From assembly GCF_009862265.1 (NCBI RefSeq), contig NZ_WWGX01000055.1, positions 44,995 to 108,994 on the forward strand: DNA of 64,000 nt. Direction: 5' to 3'. A program made the position numbers and the translations under genes. The notes beneath the pieces are model-generated. The model saw nothing but the letters and a program-made list of their open reading frames with translations. It was not told the DNA's origin and searched no databases. The first letter of the stretch is position 1. Each line of letters begins with the position of its first letter. This DNA is from Streptomyces sp. SID8352 (GTDB taxonomy: Bacteria; Actinomycetota; Actinomycetes; Streptomycetales; Streptomycetaceae). Below are positions 44,583 through 55,676 of the stretch, piece after piece.

Positions 44583-46595
44583 GTGGAGAACCTGATTGCG
44601 CTGCTGGTGGCGGCGCCCCTGCTCGGAGCGGTGGTCCTGCTGTGCGGCGGGCGCCTGCTGGACGCGGTCGGTCACTGGATCGGCACGCTGCTGGCCGCCG
44701 CCTCCTTCGTGATCGGCGTCGTCCTCTTCGCCGACATGCTCGGCAGCGGCGCCGCCGACCGCACCCTGACGCAGCACCTGTTCAGCTGGATCCCGGTGGA
44801 GGGCTTCCAGGCCGACGTCGCCTTCCGGCTCGACCAGCTGTCGATGACGTTCGTCCTGCTGATCACCGGTGTCGGCTCGCTGATCCATCTGTACTCGGTC
44901 GGGTACATGGAGCACGACGAGCGTCGCCGCCGCTTCTTCGGCTATCTCAACCTGTTCCTCGCGGCGATGCTGATCCTGGTCCTCGCCGACAACTACCTGC
45001 TGCTGTACCTCGGCTGGGAGGGCGTCGGCCTCGCCTCCTACCTCCTGATCGGCTTCTGGCAGCACAAGCCCAGCGCGGCCACCGCCGCCAAGAAGGCGTT
45101 CCTGGTCAACCGCGTGGGCGACATGGGCCTGTCCATCGCCATCATGCTGATGTTCCTGTGGTTCGGGACCTTCGCCTTCGGGCCGGTGCTCGGCGGCGGC
45201 GACCAGGCCGGCCTCACGGCCTCCGCGAGCGAGGGCAAGCTCACCGTCATCGCGCTGATGCTGCTGCTCGCCGCCTGCGGCAAGTCCGCCCAGGTGCCGC
45301 TGCAGTCCTGGCTCGGGGACGCGATGGAGGGTCCGACCCCCGTCTCGGCCCTGATCCACGCGGCGACCATGGTGACGGCGGGCGTCTATCTGATCGTCCG
45401 CTCCGGGGCCGTCTTCAACGGCGCCCCGGACGCGCAGCTCGTCGTCACCGTCGTCGGCGCTGTCACGCTGCTGTTCGGTGCGATCGTCGGTTGCGCCAAG
45501 GACGACATCAAGAAGGCGCTGGCCGGGTCGACCATGTCGCAGATCGGCTACATGGTGCTGGCCGCGGGCCTCGGCCCGATCGGCTACGTCTTCGCGATCA
45601 TGCACCTGGTGACGCACGGCTTCTTCAAGGCCGGGCTGTTCCTCGGCGCCGGCTCGGTCATGCACGGCATGAACGACGAGGTCGACATGCGCCGCTACGG
45701 CGGACTGCGCAAGTACATGCCGGTCACCTTCGTCACCTTCGGCCTCGGCTACCTGGCCATCATCGGCTTCCCGGGGCTGTCCGGCTTCTTCTCCAAGGAC
45801 AAGATCATCGAGGCGGCGTTCGCCAAGGGCGGCACCGAGGGCTGGATCCTCGGCGCCTGCGCGCTGCTGGGCGCGGCCATCACGGCGTACTACATGACGC
45901 GCGTGATGCTGATGACGTTCTTCGGCGAGGAGCGCTGGCGGAACCTGCCCACGGCGTCCGCGTCCGCGGCGGCGACGGCGTCCACGGCGTCCGCGTCCAC
46001 TGCGGCTGCGGCGGACTCCGCCCCGGCCGCGGGCGGGGGCACGGCCGGCGGGTCCGCGGTGCCGCACCCGCACGAGTCCCCGGGGACCATGACGGTCCCG
46101 ATGATCGTGCTGGCCGTCGGATCGGTCGCGGGCGGTGCCTTCTTCAGCATCGGCGACCGCTTCCTCAAGTGGCTGGAGCCCGTCACCGGCTTCGACCACG
46201 GCCACGCGCCCCTCAGCGCGGGGGTCATCACCGGGGCCACCGTCGCCTGCATGGTGATCGGCGTCGCCGTCGCCTGGGCGCAGTACGGGCGCCGTCCGGT
46301 CCCGGCGGTCGCCCCGCGCGGCTCGCTGCTCACCCGGGCCGCCCGCCGCGACCTGCTCCAGGACGACTTCAACCACGTCGTCCTGGTGCGCGGCGGCGAG
46401 CACCTCACCCGGTCCCTGGTCTACGTCGACCACACCCTGGTCGACGGGGTCGTCAACGGCACGGCCGCTTCGTTCGGCGGCCTGTCCGGGCGGATGCGCA
46501 AGCTGCAGAACGGCTTCGCCCGCTCGTACGCGGTCTCGATGTTCGGCGGTGCGGCACTCCTCGTCGCCGCGACCCTGCTGATGAGGGCGGTCTGA
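44583..46595 (+). CDS. nuoL: NADH-quinone oxidoreductase subunit L
   Basis: NuoL (670 residues) is a large antiporter-like proton pump. Landmarks are LGWEGVGLASYLLIGFW, VPLQSWLGDAMEGPTPVSAL and STMSQIGYMVLAAGLG. Near residues 455-500 a low-complexity Ala/Ser/Thr insert (ASASAAATASTASAS) interrupts a loop before the last helices. The GTG start has GGAAG upstream. Confidence 0.97.
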   Translation: MENLIALLVAAPLLGAVVLLCGGRLLDAVGHWIGTLLAAASFVIGVVLFADMLGSGAADRTLTQHLFSWIPVEGFQADVAFRLDQLSMTFVLLITGVGSLIHLYSVGYMEHDERRRRFFGYLNLFLAAMLILVLADNYLLLYLGWEGVGLASYLLIGFWQHKPSAATAAKKAFLVNRVGDMGLSIAIMLMFLWFGTFAFGPVLGGGDQAGLTASASEGKLTVIALMLLLAACGKSAQVPLQSWLGDAMEGPTPVSALIHAATMVTAGVYLIVRSGAVFNGAPDAQLVVTVVGAVTLLFGAIVGCAKDDIKKALAGSTMSQIGYMVLAAGLGPIGYVFAIMHLVTHGFFKAGLFLGAGSVMHGMNDEVDMRRYGGLRKYMPVTFVTFGLGYLAIIGFPGLSGFFSKDKIIEAAFAKGGTEGWILGACALLGAAITAYYMTRVMLMTFFGEERWRNLPTASASAAATASTASASTAAAADSAPAAGGGTAGGSAVPHPHESPGTMTVPMIVLAVGSVAGGAFFSIGDRFLKWLEPVTGFDHGHAPLSAGVITGATVACMVIGVAVAWAQYGRRPVPAVAPRGSLLTRAARRDLLQDDFNHVVLVRGGEHLTRSLVYVDHTLVDGVVNGTAASFGGLSGRMRKLQNGFARSYAVSMFGGAALLVAATLLMRAV

Positions 46596-46600
46596 TACCG

Positions 46601-48199
46601 ATGTCCTTTCCCCTGTTGACAGCGACGGCGGTGCTCCCGGCGGCCGGGGCCATCGCCACGGCCGCCGTGCCCGCCGCGCGACGCACCGCCGCGAAATGGG
46701 TGGCGCTGCTGGTCTCGCTGGGCACGCTGGCCCTGGCCGTGGCGGTGCTGATCCGCTTCGATCCGGGCGGCGACCGCTACCAGCTCACCGAATCGCACGC
46801 CTGGATCGCCGAGTTCGGCGTCCGCTACGAACTGGGCGTGGACGGCATCGCGGTGGCGCTGCTGGCGCTGACCGCCCTGCTGGTCCCGTTCGTCATCCTG
46901 GCGGGCTGGCACGACGCCGACCCGCTGGAGAGCGGCAGCCGGCGGTGGCGGCCCACCCAGGGCTACTTCGCCCTGATCCTGGCGCTGGAAGCGATGGTGA
47001 TCCTCTCCTTCGAGGCCACCGACGTCTTCCTCTTCTACATTCTGTTCGAAGCCATGCTGATCCCGCTGTACTTCCTGATCGGCGGCTTCGGGGACCGGGC
47101 GCACGGCGCCTTCCGCACCGCCGCGTCCGAGGACGAGGGCGAGCGGGCCGCCGCCGCCCAGCGGTCGTACGCTGCGGTCAAGTTCCTGCTCTACAACCTG
47201 GCCGGCGGTCTGATCATGCTGGCCGCGGTGATCGGGCTGTACGTGGTCGCGGGGAACTTCTCGCTCGGCGAGATCGCGGAGGCGCGGGCCAACGGCTCGC
47301 TGTCCATCGCGACCAGCACCGAGCGCTGGCTGTTCCTGGGCTTCTTCTTCGCCTTCGCGGTGAAGGCGCCGCTCTGGCCGCTGCACACCTGGCTGCCCAA
47401 CGCCATGGGGGAGTCCACCGCCCCGGTCGCGGTGCTCATCACCGCGGTCGTCGACAAGGTGGGCACCTTCGCGATGCTGCGCTACTGCCTCCAGCTCTTC
47501 CCGGAGGCCAGCAAGTGGGCGACGCCGGTGATCCTGGTCCTCGCGGTCATCGGCATCATCTACGGCGCGCTGCTGGCGGTCGGCCAGCGCGACATCAAGC
47601 GGCTGATCGCCTACGCGTCGATCTCGCACTTCGGCTTCATCATCATGGGCATCTTCGCGATGACCAGCCAGGGCCAGTCCGGGGCGACGCTGTACATGGT
47701 CAACCACGGTCTCTCGACGGCCGTGCTGATGCTGATCGCCGGCTTCCTGATCTCCCGGCGCGGCTCGCGCCTCATCGCGGACTACGGCGGGGTGCAGAAG
47801 GTGGCGCCGGTCCTGGCCGGCACCTTCCTGATCGGCGGTCTGGCGACGCTGTCCCTGCCCGGGCTCGCCCCGTTCGTCAGCGAGTTCCTGGTCCTGGTGG
47901 GCACCTTCACCCGCTACCCGGCCATCGGCGTCGTCGCCACCTTCGGCATCGTGCTGGCCGCGCTCTACACCCTCGTCCTCTACCAGCGGACGATGACCGG
48001 GCCGGTGAAGCCCGAGGTGGCCGCGCTGCCCGATCTGCGGGCGCGTGAACTGCTGGTGGTGGCACCGCTGGTGGCGCTGCTGATCTTCCTCGGCGTCTAT
48101 CCGAAGCCGGTCGCGGACATCGTCGCCCCGGCGGTCCGGCAGACCATGTCCGACGTACACAAGCAGGACCCCCGGCCCGAGGTGGAGGCGGCCAAGTGA
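46601..48199 (+). CDS. nuoM: NADH-quinone oxidoreductase subunit M
   Basis: NuoM (532 residues) is the second antiporter-like pump. It shows LFYILFEAMLIPLYFLIG, PLWPLHTWLPNAMGESTAPV and KRLIAYASISHFGFIIMG. A charged loop of about 20 residues (EDEGERAAAAQRS) is inserted after helix 5. The ATG starts five bases after the nuoL stop. Confidence 0.97.
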   Translation: MSFPLLTATAVLPAAGAIATAAVPAARRTAAKWVALLVSLGTLALAVAVLIRFDPGGDRYQLTESHAWIAEFGVRYELGVDGIAVALLALTALLVPFVILAGWHDADPLESGSRRWRPTQGYFALILALEAMVILSFEATDVFLFYILFEAMLIPLYFLIGGFGDRAHGAFRTAASEDEGERAAAAQRSYAAVKFLLYNLAGGLIMLAAVIGLYVVAGNFSLGEIAEARANGSLSIATSTERWLFLGFFFAFAVKAPLWPLHTWLPNAMGESTAPVAVLITAVVDKVGTFAMLRYCLQLFPEASKWATPVILVLAVIGIIYGALLAVGQRDIKRLIAYASISHFGFIIMGIFAMTSQGQSGATLYMVNHGLSTAVLMLIAGFLISRRGSRLIADYGGVQKVAPVLAGTFLIGGLATLSLPGLAPFVSEFLVLVGTFTRYPAIGVVATFGIVLAALYTLVLYQRTMTGPVKPEVAALPDLRARELLVVAPLVALLIFLGVYPKPVADIVAPAVRQTMSDVHKQDPRPEVEAAK

Positions 48200-49845
48200 G
48201 TGCAACAGCCGTCCACAGCCTGTGGACAACGGCGGTCGAGCCGATCGCGAAGATCGACGCACCGAAGATCGAGTACGGGCAGCTCGCGCCCGTCCTCATC
48301 GTGATCGGCGCGGCGCTCGTCGGCATCCTGATCGAGGCCTTCGTACCGCGCAAATCCCGATACCACGCCCAGCTCTTCGTCTCCGTCGTCGCCCTGGTGG
48401 CCTCGTTCGCCGCGATCGTGGCGCTGGCGGCGGACGGGTACGGCACGACCAAGGCCCGCATCGCGGCGATGGGCGCCATCGCCGTCGACGGACCGGCCCT
48501 GTTCCTCCAGGGCACGATCCTGCTGGCCGCCCTGGTCAGCCTGTTCACCTTCGCCGAGCGGCGGCTCGACCCGGCCGCCCACGGCAGCCGGGTGGACTCC
48601 TTCGCCGCGCAGGCGGCGGCCGTACCGGGCAGCGAGAGCGAGCAGAAGGCCGTGAAGGCCGGGTTCGCCACCACCGAGGTGTTCCCGCTGCTGCTGTTCG
48701 CCGTCGCGGGCATGCTGGTCTTCCCGGCCGCCAACGACCTGCTGACGCTCTTCGTGGCGCTGGAGGTCTTCTCCCTTCCGCTCTACCTGCTGTGCGCCCT
48801 GGCCCGCCGCAAGCGGCTCCTGTCGCAGGAGGCGGCGGTCAAGTACTTCCTGCTCGGCGCGTTCGCCTCGGCGTTCACCCTGTTCGGCATCGCCCTGGTG
48901 TACGGCTACGCGGGCTCGATGTCGTACGCCACCATCGCCCGGGTCGTCGACGGCACCCTGCCGAACGTCACCCCGGCCCTGGCCGACACCACGGGCAACG
49001 ACGCGCTGCTGCTCATCGGGGCCGCGCTGATCGTCATGGGGCTGCTGTTCAAGGTGGGCGCGGTGCCGTTCCACATGTGGACGCCGGACACCTACCAGGG
49101 CGCTCCGACGCCGGTCACCGGTTTCATGGCGGCGGCCACCAAGACGGCCGCGTTCGGCGCGCTGCTGCGCATCCTGTACGTGGTCCTGCCGGGGCTGCGC
49201 TGGGACTGGCGGCCGGTGATGTGGGGCGTGGCGATCGTCACCATGCTGGTGGGCGCGATCGTCGCGATCACCCAGACCGACATCAAGCGGCTGCTGGCGT
49301 ACTCGGCGGTCTCCCACGCGGGCTTCATCCTCGCGGGTGTGATCGCGACCACCCCGTCCGCGATCTCGTCGGTCCTCTTCTACCTGGTCACCTACTCCTT
49401 CGTGACCATCGGCGCCTTCGCCGTGGTGACGCTGGTGCGGGACGCGGGCGGCGAGGCGACGCACCTGTCCAAGTGGGCGGGGCTGGGCCGGCGGTCCCCG
49501 CTGGTGGCGGCCGTGTTCGCGGTGTTCCTGCTGGCCTTCGCGGGCATCCCGCTGACCTCCGGGTTCGCGGGCAAGTTCGCGGTGTTCAAGGCCGCCGCGG
49601 AGGGCGGCGCGGTGCCGCTGGTCGTGGTCGGTGTGATCTCGTCCGCGATCGCCGCGTTCTTCTACATCCGGGTGATCGTGCTGATGTTCTTCAGCGAGCC
49701 CCGGCCGGACGGCCCGACGGTCGCCGTGCCGTCGGCGCTGACCATGATGACGATCGCCTTCGGCGTGGCGGTCACGGTGGTGCTCGGCGTGGCGCCGCAG
49801 TACTTCCTGGATCTGGCGGGTCAGGCGGGGGTGTTCGCGCGCTGA
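48196..49845 (+). CDS. nuoN: NADH-quinone oxidoreductase subunit N
   Basis: NuoN (549 residues) is the third antiporter-like subunit and closes the operon. Landmarks are VPFHMWTPDTYQGAPTPVTG and KRLLAYSAVSHAGFILAG. The GTG overlaps the nuoM stop. A loop at about 135-150 is polar and poorly conserved. A strong terminator lies 18 bases after the stop. Confidence 0.97.
   Translation: MSATAVHSLWTTAVEPIAKIDAPKIEYGQLAPVLIVIGAALVGILIEAFVPRKSRYHAQLFVSVVALVASFAAIVALAADGYGTTKARIAAMGAIAVDGPALFLQGTILLAALVSLFTFAERRLDPAAHGSRVDSFAAQAAAVPGSESEQKAVKAGFATTEVFPLLLFAVAGMLVFPAANDLLTLFVALEVFSLPLYLLCALARRKRLLSQEAAVKYFLLGAFASAFTLFGIALVYGYAGSMSYATIARVVDGTLPNVTPALADTTGNDALLLIGAALIVMGLLFKVGAVPFHMWTPDTYQGAPTPVTGFMAAATKTAAFGALLRILYVVLPGLRWDWRPVMWGVAIVTMLVGAIVAITQTDIKRLLAYSAVSHAGFILAGVIATTPSAISSVLFYLVTYSFVTIGAFAVVTLVRDAGGEATHLSKWAGLGRRSPLVAAVFAVFLLAFAGIPLTSGFAGKFAVFKAAAEGGAVPLVVVGVISSAIAAFFYIRVIVLMFFSEPRPDGPTVAVPSALTMMTIAFGVAVTVVLGVAPQYFLDLAGQAGVFAR
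48221..48229 (-). promoter_or_regulatory. DnaA-box match inside nuoN
   Basis: TGTGGACAA is the exact complement of TTGTCCACA, the Streptomyces DnaA box. It lies within the first ten codons of nuoN and may be fortuitous. Confidence 0.25.
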
Positions 49846-49862
49846 CCCCGCGCCGCGGCGGC

Positions 49863-49912
49863 CGACGGCCCCGGCTCCCCTCCGGTACCGCACCGGGGAG
49901 CCGGGGCCGTCG
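49863..49912 (+). terminator. Terminator of the nuo operon
   Basis: A perfect 18-bp stem (CGACGGCCCCGGCTCCCC and its complement) with a 14-base loop follows nuoN. It is one of the strongest hairpins in the window and should end the 16-kb nuo transcript. Confidence 0.88.
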
Positions 49913-49971
49913 GGCGTGCGGGGCCGGGGTGGCCGGAAGCGTGCGGGCCGGTACGACAAGTGGACCCGGCT

Positions 49972-49980
49972 TGTGGACAA
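49972..49980 (-). promoter_or_regulatory. DnaA-box match upstream of recQ
   Basis: TGTGGACAA, the exact complement of the DnaA box, lies within TTGTGGACAA, just before a -10-like TATCGT at about 50008. It would be placed to influence recQ transcription, but binding is unproven. Confidence 0.3.
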
Positions 49981-50067
49981 CCTTCGGAGGCTGTCGGCGC
50001 GGGCGCCTATCGTGGACGCAGTGGTCGAGGGACGGCGCACGGGGGACAGGAGTCGGGGGAGCGGACG

Positions 50068-52179
<2,112 letters not shown>

Positions 52180-52534
52180 CCGACGGGGAGTGGCCGACCG
52201 GCTGAGGTCCGGGGCGGGGCGCCGAGGGACCGGGTGAGCCGGGAGGGGACGGCGGGCGAGTCGGGGGCGCCCGGGTGGGCGAGGTGCGCGGGGGCCAGGC
52301 GGCCGGGCGGGCGAGGTGCGTGGGTCGGCCGGGCGGGTCGGGGCGCGGAGGAGCCGCTGCCCCCCGGGGTGCCGCTGTCTTCCGGAGTGCCGCTGTGCTC
52401 CGGGGTGCTGCGCCCTCCGGGTGCGGTCCCCTCGGGCCGTCGCTCCTGGGAAGCCGTTGGCCCGCCATCCGCCGCGGAGTCCTCCGCCGGGGCGCTGCCG
52501 GGGACCGGTGTCCCGGACGGCCGGGGGGCCGGGG
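52180..52534. other. Intergenic region between recQ and the M56 peptidase gene
   Basis: The 355 bases between these convergent genes contain no supported gene. Repeated words are GGCGGGCGAGGTGCG (about 52275 and 52307) and GTGCCGCTGT (about 52370 and 52388). No clear hairpin terminator was recognised. Confidence 0.45.
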
Positions 52535-53473
52535 TCATGCCAGGGCGGTGAGTCCCGGAGCGAAGGTGATGAGGAGGGGGACGAGGGGGACCAGGGCGGC
52601 CGTGGTGGTGGCCAGGGCGCGGCGGCGGCGGCCGAGGCGGGGCCGGGGCTCCAGCAGGCGGTCGACCCGCTCGCCCAGCAGGCGGCGGCTGGAGGAGCAG
52701 GACAGGACGCCGCGGTGCTGGTTCAGCTCGATCAGGGCCAGCGCGGTGGTGAGATGGCCGCAGCGGCGGGAGGCGGTGTCGTCGGCGGCGAGTTCCACCA
52801 GACGGTGGGTCTGGTCGCAGAAGTGGGCGAAGACCGGGATCCGGGGGAAGCCGGTCGCCAGCGCGGTGGACAGGTGCAGCAGCCAGTCGTGGTGGGCGCG
52901 GGCGTGGCCCCGCTCATGGGTGAGGACGGCGTCGAGCTGGTGGTGGGTGAGCCGCCGCAGGGCACCGGTGGTGACGATGAGCTGGGGCGGGCTGCCGGGC
53001 ATCCACCAGGCGTCCGGGTACTCGTCCTCCAGCACCAGCAGGGGCCCGCGGGCGGCGGGCAGGCCGGCCGGGAGGTCGGGGGCGCGTTCGCGCAGATGGG
53101 CCCGGGAGCTGAGGCGCCGGCGGCGGGCCTCGGCCAGTTCCCGGGCGAGCATGGCGGTCGTCCAGGCCGCGCCCGTGGCCAGCAGCAGGGTGATCAGCGC
53201 CGCCCAGACCGGACCGGCGGAGAGGTTGTAGGCGGCGGTCACGGCGGGCGGCGCGGGCGCGAAGAGCTGGGTGCGGACGGTGCCGAAGACGGCGGCGGCA
53301 CCGAGGGCGAGGGAGGTCAGACAGCACAGCAGCACGGTGGCGACCAGGCACTGCCACACCCACAGACCGACCACGGGGTCCCGCTCGGGCCACCGGGACC
53401 GGGTCAGCGCACGCGGCACCGGCACGGCGGCGGTGACGCCGACGGTGAAGAGCAGGAGCAGGCAGACGGTCAT
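52535..53473 (-). CDS. M56-family membrane metallopeptidase
   Basis: The 312-residue protein has N-terminal hydrophobic helices, a zinc site LTHERGHARAHH (HExxH), the downstream LVELAADDTASR that supplies the third ligand, and a final hydrophobic helix. This is the BlaR1/MecR1-like peptidase architecture without a sensor domain. Many Streptomyces copies sit with a BlaI repressor gene, but none is next to this one. The ATG at 53473 has GGAG eight bases upstream. The substrate is unknown. Confidence 0.85.
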   Translation of the reverse strand: MTVCLLLLFTVGVTAAVPVPRALTRSRWPERDPVVGLWVWQCLVATVLLCCLTSLALGAAAVFGTVRTQLFAPAPPAVTAAYNLSAGPVWAALITLLLATGAAWTTAMLARELAEARRRRLSSRAHLRERAPDLPAGLPAARGPLLVLEDEYPDAWWMPGSPPQLIVTTGALRRLTHHQLDAVLTHERGHARAHHDWLLHLSTALATGFPRIPVFAHFCDQTHRLVELAADDTASRRCGHLTTALALIELNQHRGVLSCSSSRRLLGERVDRLLEPRPRLGRRRRALATTTAALVPLVPLLITFAPGLTALA

Positions 53474-53614
53474 GCCACGGGCTCCGAATCCTGGTCGGAA
53501 GGGGCGGCTCGGGGAGGTGCGCCCGACGGTGCGGCCGGGGTGGTGCGGGGCGGCTCGGGTGCGGGCGCCGGGGGTGCGGCGTACCGGGTGCGGGACGCGG
53601 GTGCCGGGACGGAT

Positions 53615-53664
53615 GTGCGGGGTGGAGCGGGGTGCGGACGTACGGGATGGAGCGGGGTGCGGAT
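53615..53664. repeat. 25-base tandem duplication
   Basis: Two adjacent 25-base units that share GGAGCGGGGTGCGGA start at 53615 and 53640, with a partial third unit from 53665. The copies differ at only a few positions. Confidence 0.7.
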
Positions 53665-53928
53665 GTACGGGGTGCCGGGATGTGGGCGTGCTGGGCGTCG
53701 GCGGGGCCGGGGGTGGTCCGGGTCTCGGGGCCCCGGGGTGTGGTGTTCCGGCGGCCGGGCGGGGCGCGCCGTGCGCACCGCTCGGCGCCAGTATGCCGGT
53801 GACGGGGGTGCGGCGGCAGGGGAGAACGCCTGTCGATCCGGCCACGCCCGCCGACCTCATCGGAACGGAGCCGCGTGTCCGGCGCCGGGCACGGAAGCCG
53901 CCGGGGGTGCGAGGGGTCTGTCGGAAAG

Positions 53929-53957
53929 CGTGAACACTTTGGCTGCGGGTGTTCACG
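53929..53957. promoter_or_regulatory. Spaced inverted repeat, operator-like
   Basis: CGTGAACAC (53929-53937) and GTGTTCACG (53949-53957) are perfect complements separated by 11 bases. The surrounding sequence is AT-richer than the neighbourhood. It may be a dimeric regulator site; no regulator is adjacent. Confidence 0.4.
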
Positions 53958-53979
53958 GTTGCGCGGTCGAGGGTCCCGT

Positions 53980-54016
53980 GGGGCCTGTCCGGCGGGCCGG
54001 ATGCCGGACAGGCCCC
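53980..54016 (-). terminator. Hairpin downstream of fumarylacetoacetase
   Basis: A perfect 14-bp stem (GGGGCCTGTCCGGC and its complement) has a nine-base loop. It lies about 200 bases after the stop of the minus-strand fumarylacetoacetase gene and likely ends that transcript. Confidence 0.65.
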
Positions 54017-54043
54017 GGCCCGCCCAGGTCGCTTCGGGTGCCG

Positions 54044-54065
54044 TCCGTGTCCGTGTCCGTGTCCG
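54044..54065. repeat. TCCGTG microsatellite
   Basis: Three perfect TCCGTG units and a partial fourth are followed by related CCGGCGTCCGG words. It is noncoding. Confidence 0.5.
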
Positions 54066-54211
54066 GCGTCCGGCGGCCGGCGGCCGGGTGGACCCGCGTC
54101 CGCCCGGCCGGCCCGGCCACCCGGCTCCGGGCGTGTGCGCTGCCCTGCCGGGGGTGCTTGGCGCCCGCCCGGGGGTTCCGCCGGTGCCGCCGCCCGCCCC
54201 CCCGGCGGGAG

Positions 54212-55429
54212 CTACGCCCCGACCACGCGGCCGGTGACCTCGCCCAGGCCGACGCGGGTGTCGTCGGGGCCCGGGGCCCAGGCGGTCAGGGTCACCACGT
54301 CGCCGTCCTCCAGGAAGGTCCGCTTGCCGTCGGGCAGTTCGAGCGGTTCGCTGCCGTTCCAGGTCAGCTCCAGCAGGGAGCCGCGCTCGCCCTCGGTGGG
54401 GCCGCTCACCGTGCCGGAGCCGTAGAGGTCGCCGGTGCGCAGGGAGGCGCCGTTGACGGTCATGTGGGCCAACTGCTGGGCGGCGGTCCAGTACATGCCG
54501 GAGAACGGCGGCTCGGAGATCACGTGCCCGTTGAGGGCGACGGAGATCCGCAGGTCGTAGCCGCCGGGCTCGATCCGCTCGGCGTCGGTGTCGTCCAGGT
54601 AGGGCAGCAGTTCGTGGGTGCGCGCGGGCGGCGCGACCCGGGCCTCCTCCAGGGCCTCCAGCGGGGTGATCCAGGCCGACACCGAGGTGGTGAACGACTT
54701 GCCGAGGAACGGGCCCAGGGGCACGTACTCCCAGGCCTGGATGTCGCGCGCGGACCAGTCGTTGAGCAGGCACAGCCCGAAGACGTGCTCGCGGAAGCCG
54801 GTGAGCGGCACCGGGTGCCCCATGTCGGAGGGCACGCCGACCACGAAGCCGACCTCGGCCTCGATGTCGAGGCGCACGGACGGGCCGAAGACCGGCGCGG
54901 CGTCGGCGGGCGCCTTGCGCTGGCCGGAGGGCCGCACGACGTCCGTGCCGGAGACCACGACGGTGCCGGAGCGGCCGTGGTAGCCGATCGGGAGGTGCTT
55001 CCAGTTCGGGGTGAGCGGTTCGGAGCCGGGGCGGAAGATCCGGCCGACGTTGTGGGCGTGGTTCTCGGAGGCGTAGAAGTCGACGTAGTCGGCCACCTCG
55101 AAGGGGAGGTGCAGGGTCACCGAGGACAGCGGGTGGAACAGCGGCTCCACGGTCTCGCGGTGGGAGGGCACCGTCAGCCAGGCGGTCACCGCGCGCCGCA
55201 CGTCGGACCAGGCGGTGCGGCCCGCGGCCAGCAGCGGGTTCAGGGTCGGCCGGTTGAGCAGGGAGGCGTAGGGGGAACCGAGGGCCCGGGCGGCCGCACC
55301 GGCGTCGAGGACGTGGTCACCGAGCCGGACGCCCACCGTCCGGTCCCGCGTGCCGGGGATCGAGAACACGCCGTAGGGAAGGTTGTGAGGGCCGAAGGGG
55401 TCGCCCTCGGGGAGGTCGAAGGGGGGCAT
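54212..55429 (-). CDS. fahA: Fumarylacetoacetase
   Basis: The 405-residue enzyme hydrolyses fumarylacetoacetate to fumarate and acetoacetate, the final step of tyrosine and homogentisate breakdown. The N-terminal domain opens MPPFDLPEGDPFGPHNLPYG. The catalytic domain has VDFYASENHAHNVG, LPIGYHGRSGTVVVSG, EAEVGFVVG and LLNDWSARDIQAWEY, which provide the metal and catalytic residues. The ATG at 55429 matches the family start. Other catabolic genes of the pathway are not in the window. It is divergent from the HAD gene. Confidence 0.96.
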   Translation of the reverse strand: MPPFDLPEGDPFGPHNLPYGVFSIPGTRDRTVGVRLGDHVLDAGAAARALGSPYASLLNRPTLNPLLAAGRTAWSDVRRAVTAWLTVPSHRETVEPLFHPLSSVTLHLPFEVADYVDFYASENHAHNVGRIFRPGSEPLTPNWKHLPIGYHGRSGTVVVSGTDVVRPSGQRKAPADAAPVFGPSVRLDIEAEVGFVVGVPSDMGHPVPLTGFREHVFGLCLLNDWSARDIQAWEYVPLGPFLGKSFTTSVSAWITPLEALEEARVAPPARTHELLPYLDDTDAERIEPGGYDLRISVALNGHVISEPPFSGMYWTAAQQLAHMTVNGASLRTGDLYGSGTVSGPTEGERGSLLELTWNGSEPLELPDGKRTFLEDGDVVTLTAWAPGPDDTRVGLGEVTGRVVGA

Positions 55430-55676
55430 CGGGTTCGCCGCCTCGCTTTCGTGCTCGCCATGCGCGTCAGCCGCGCCGTGTGCGCCGGTCGGCCGCGTGA
55501 TCCGCGGCCGGGCCACACGTTACGGCGGAGACACCGGTCTTGGGCAGGGGCACCGGGCCGCGGTGCCCCGCCCGGCGGTCCGGGCGGGCGGCGGGAACCG
55601 GCCCCGTGGCGGCGGTTTTCCCGCCCGTACGGCGGAGCGGGAGTCGGCGCGGGGCGCCGTCCGTATGCTCGGGCCC

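Larger units (their letters stand above)
53474..54211. other. 738-base noncoding region with repeats and hairpins
   Basis: No gene is supported between the peptidase and fumarylacetoacetase, both on the minus strand. The long open frames here translate to Pro/Arg/Gly-rich low complexity. The region holds a 25-base tandem repeat (53615-53664), a spaced inverted repeat (53929-53957), a hairpin (53980-54016) and a TCCGTG microsatellite (54044-54065). Confidence 0.55.

Noticed and set aside
53271..53933. Possible plus-strand gene of about 220 codons
   Set aside because: It lies partly opposite the peptidase gene and is otherwise Arg/Gly/Pro-rich low complexity over tandem repeats, with no ribosome site or domain.
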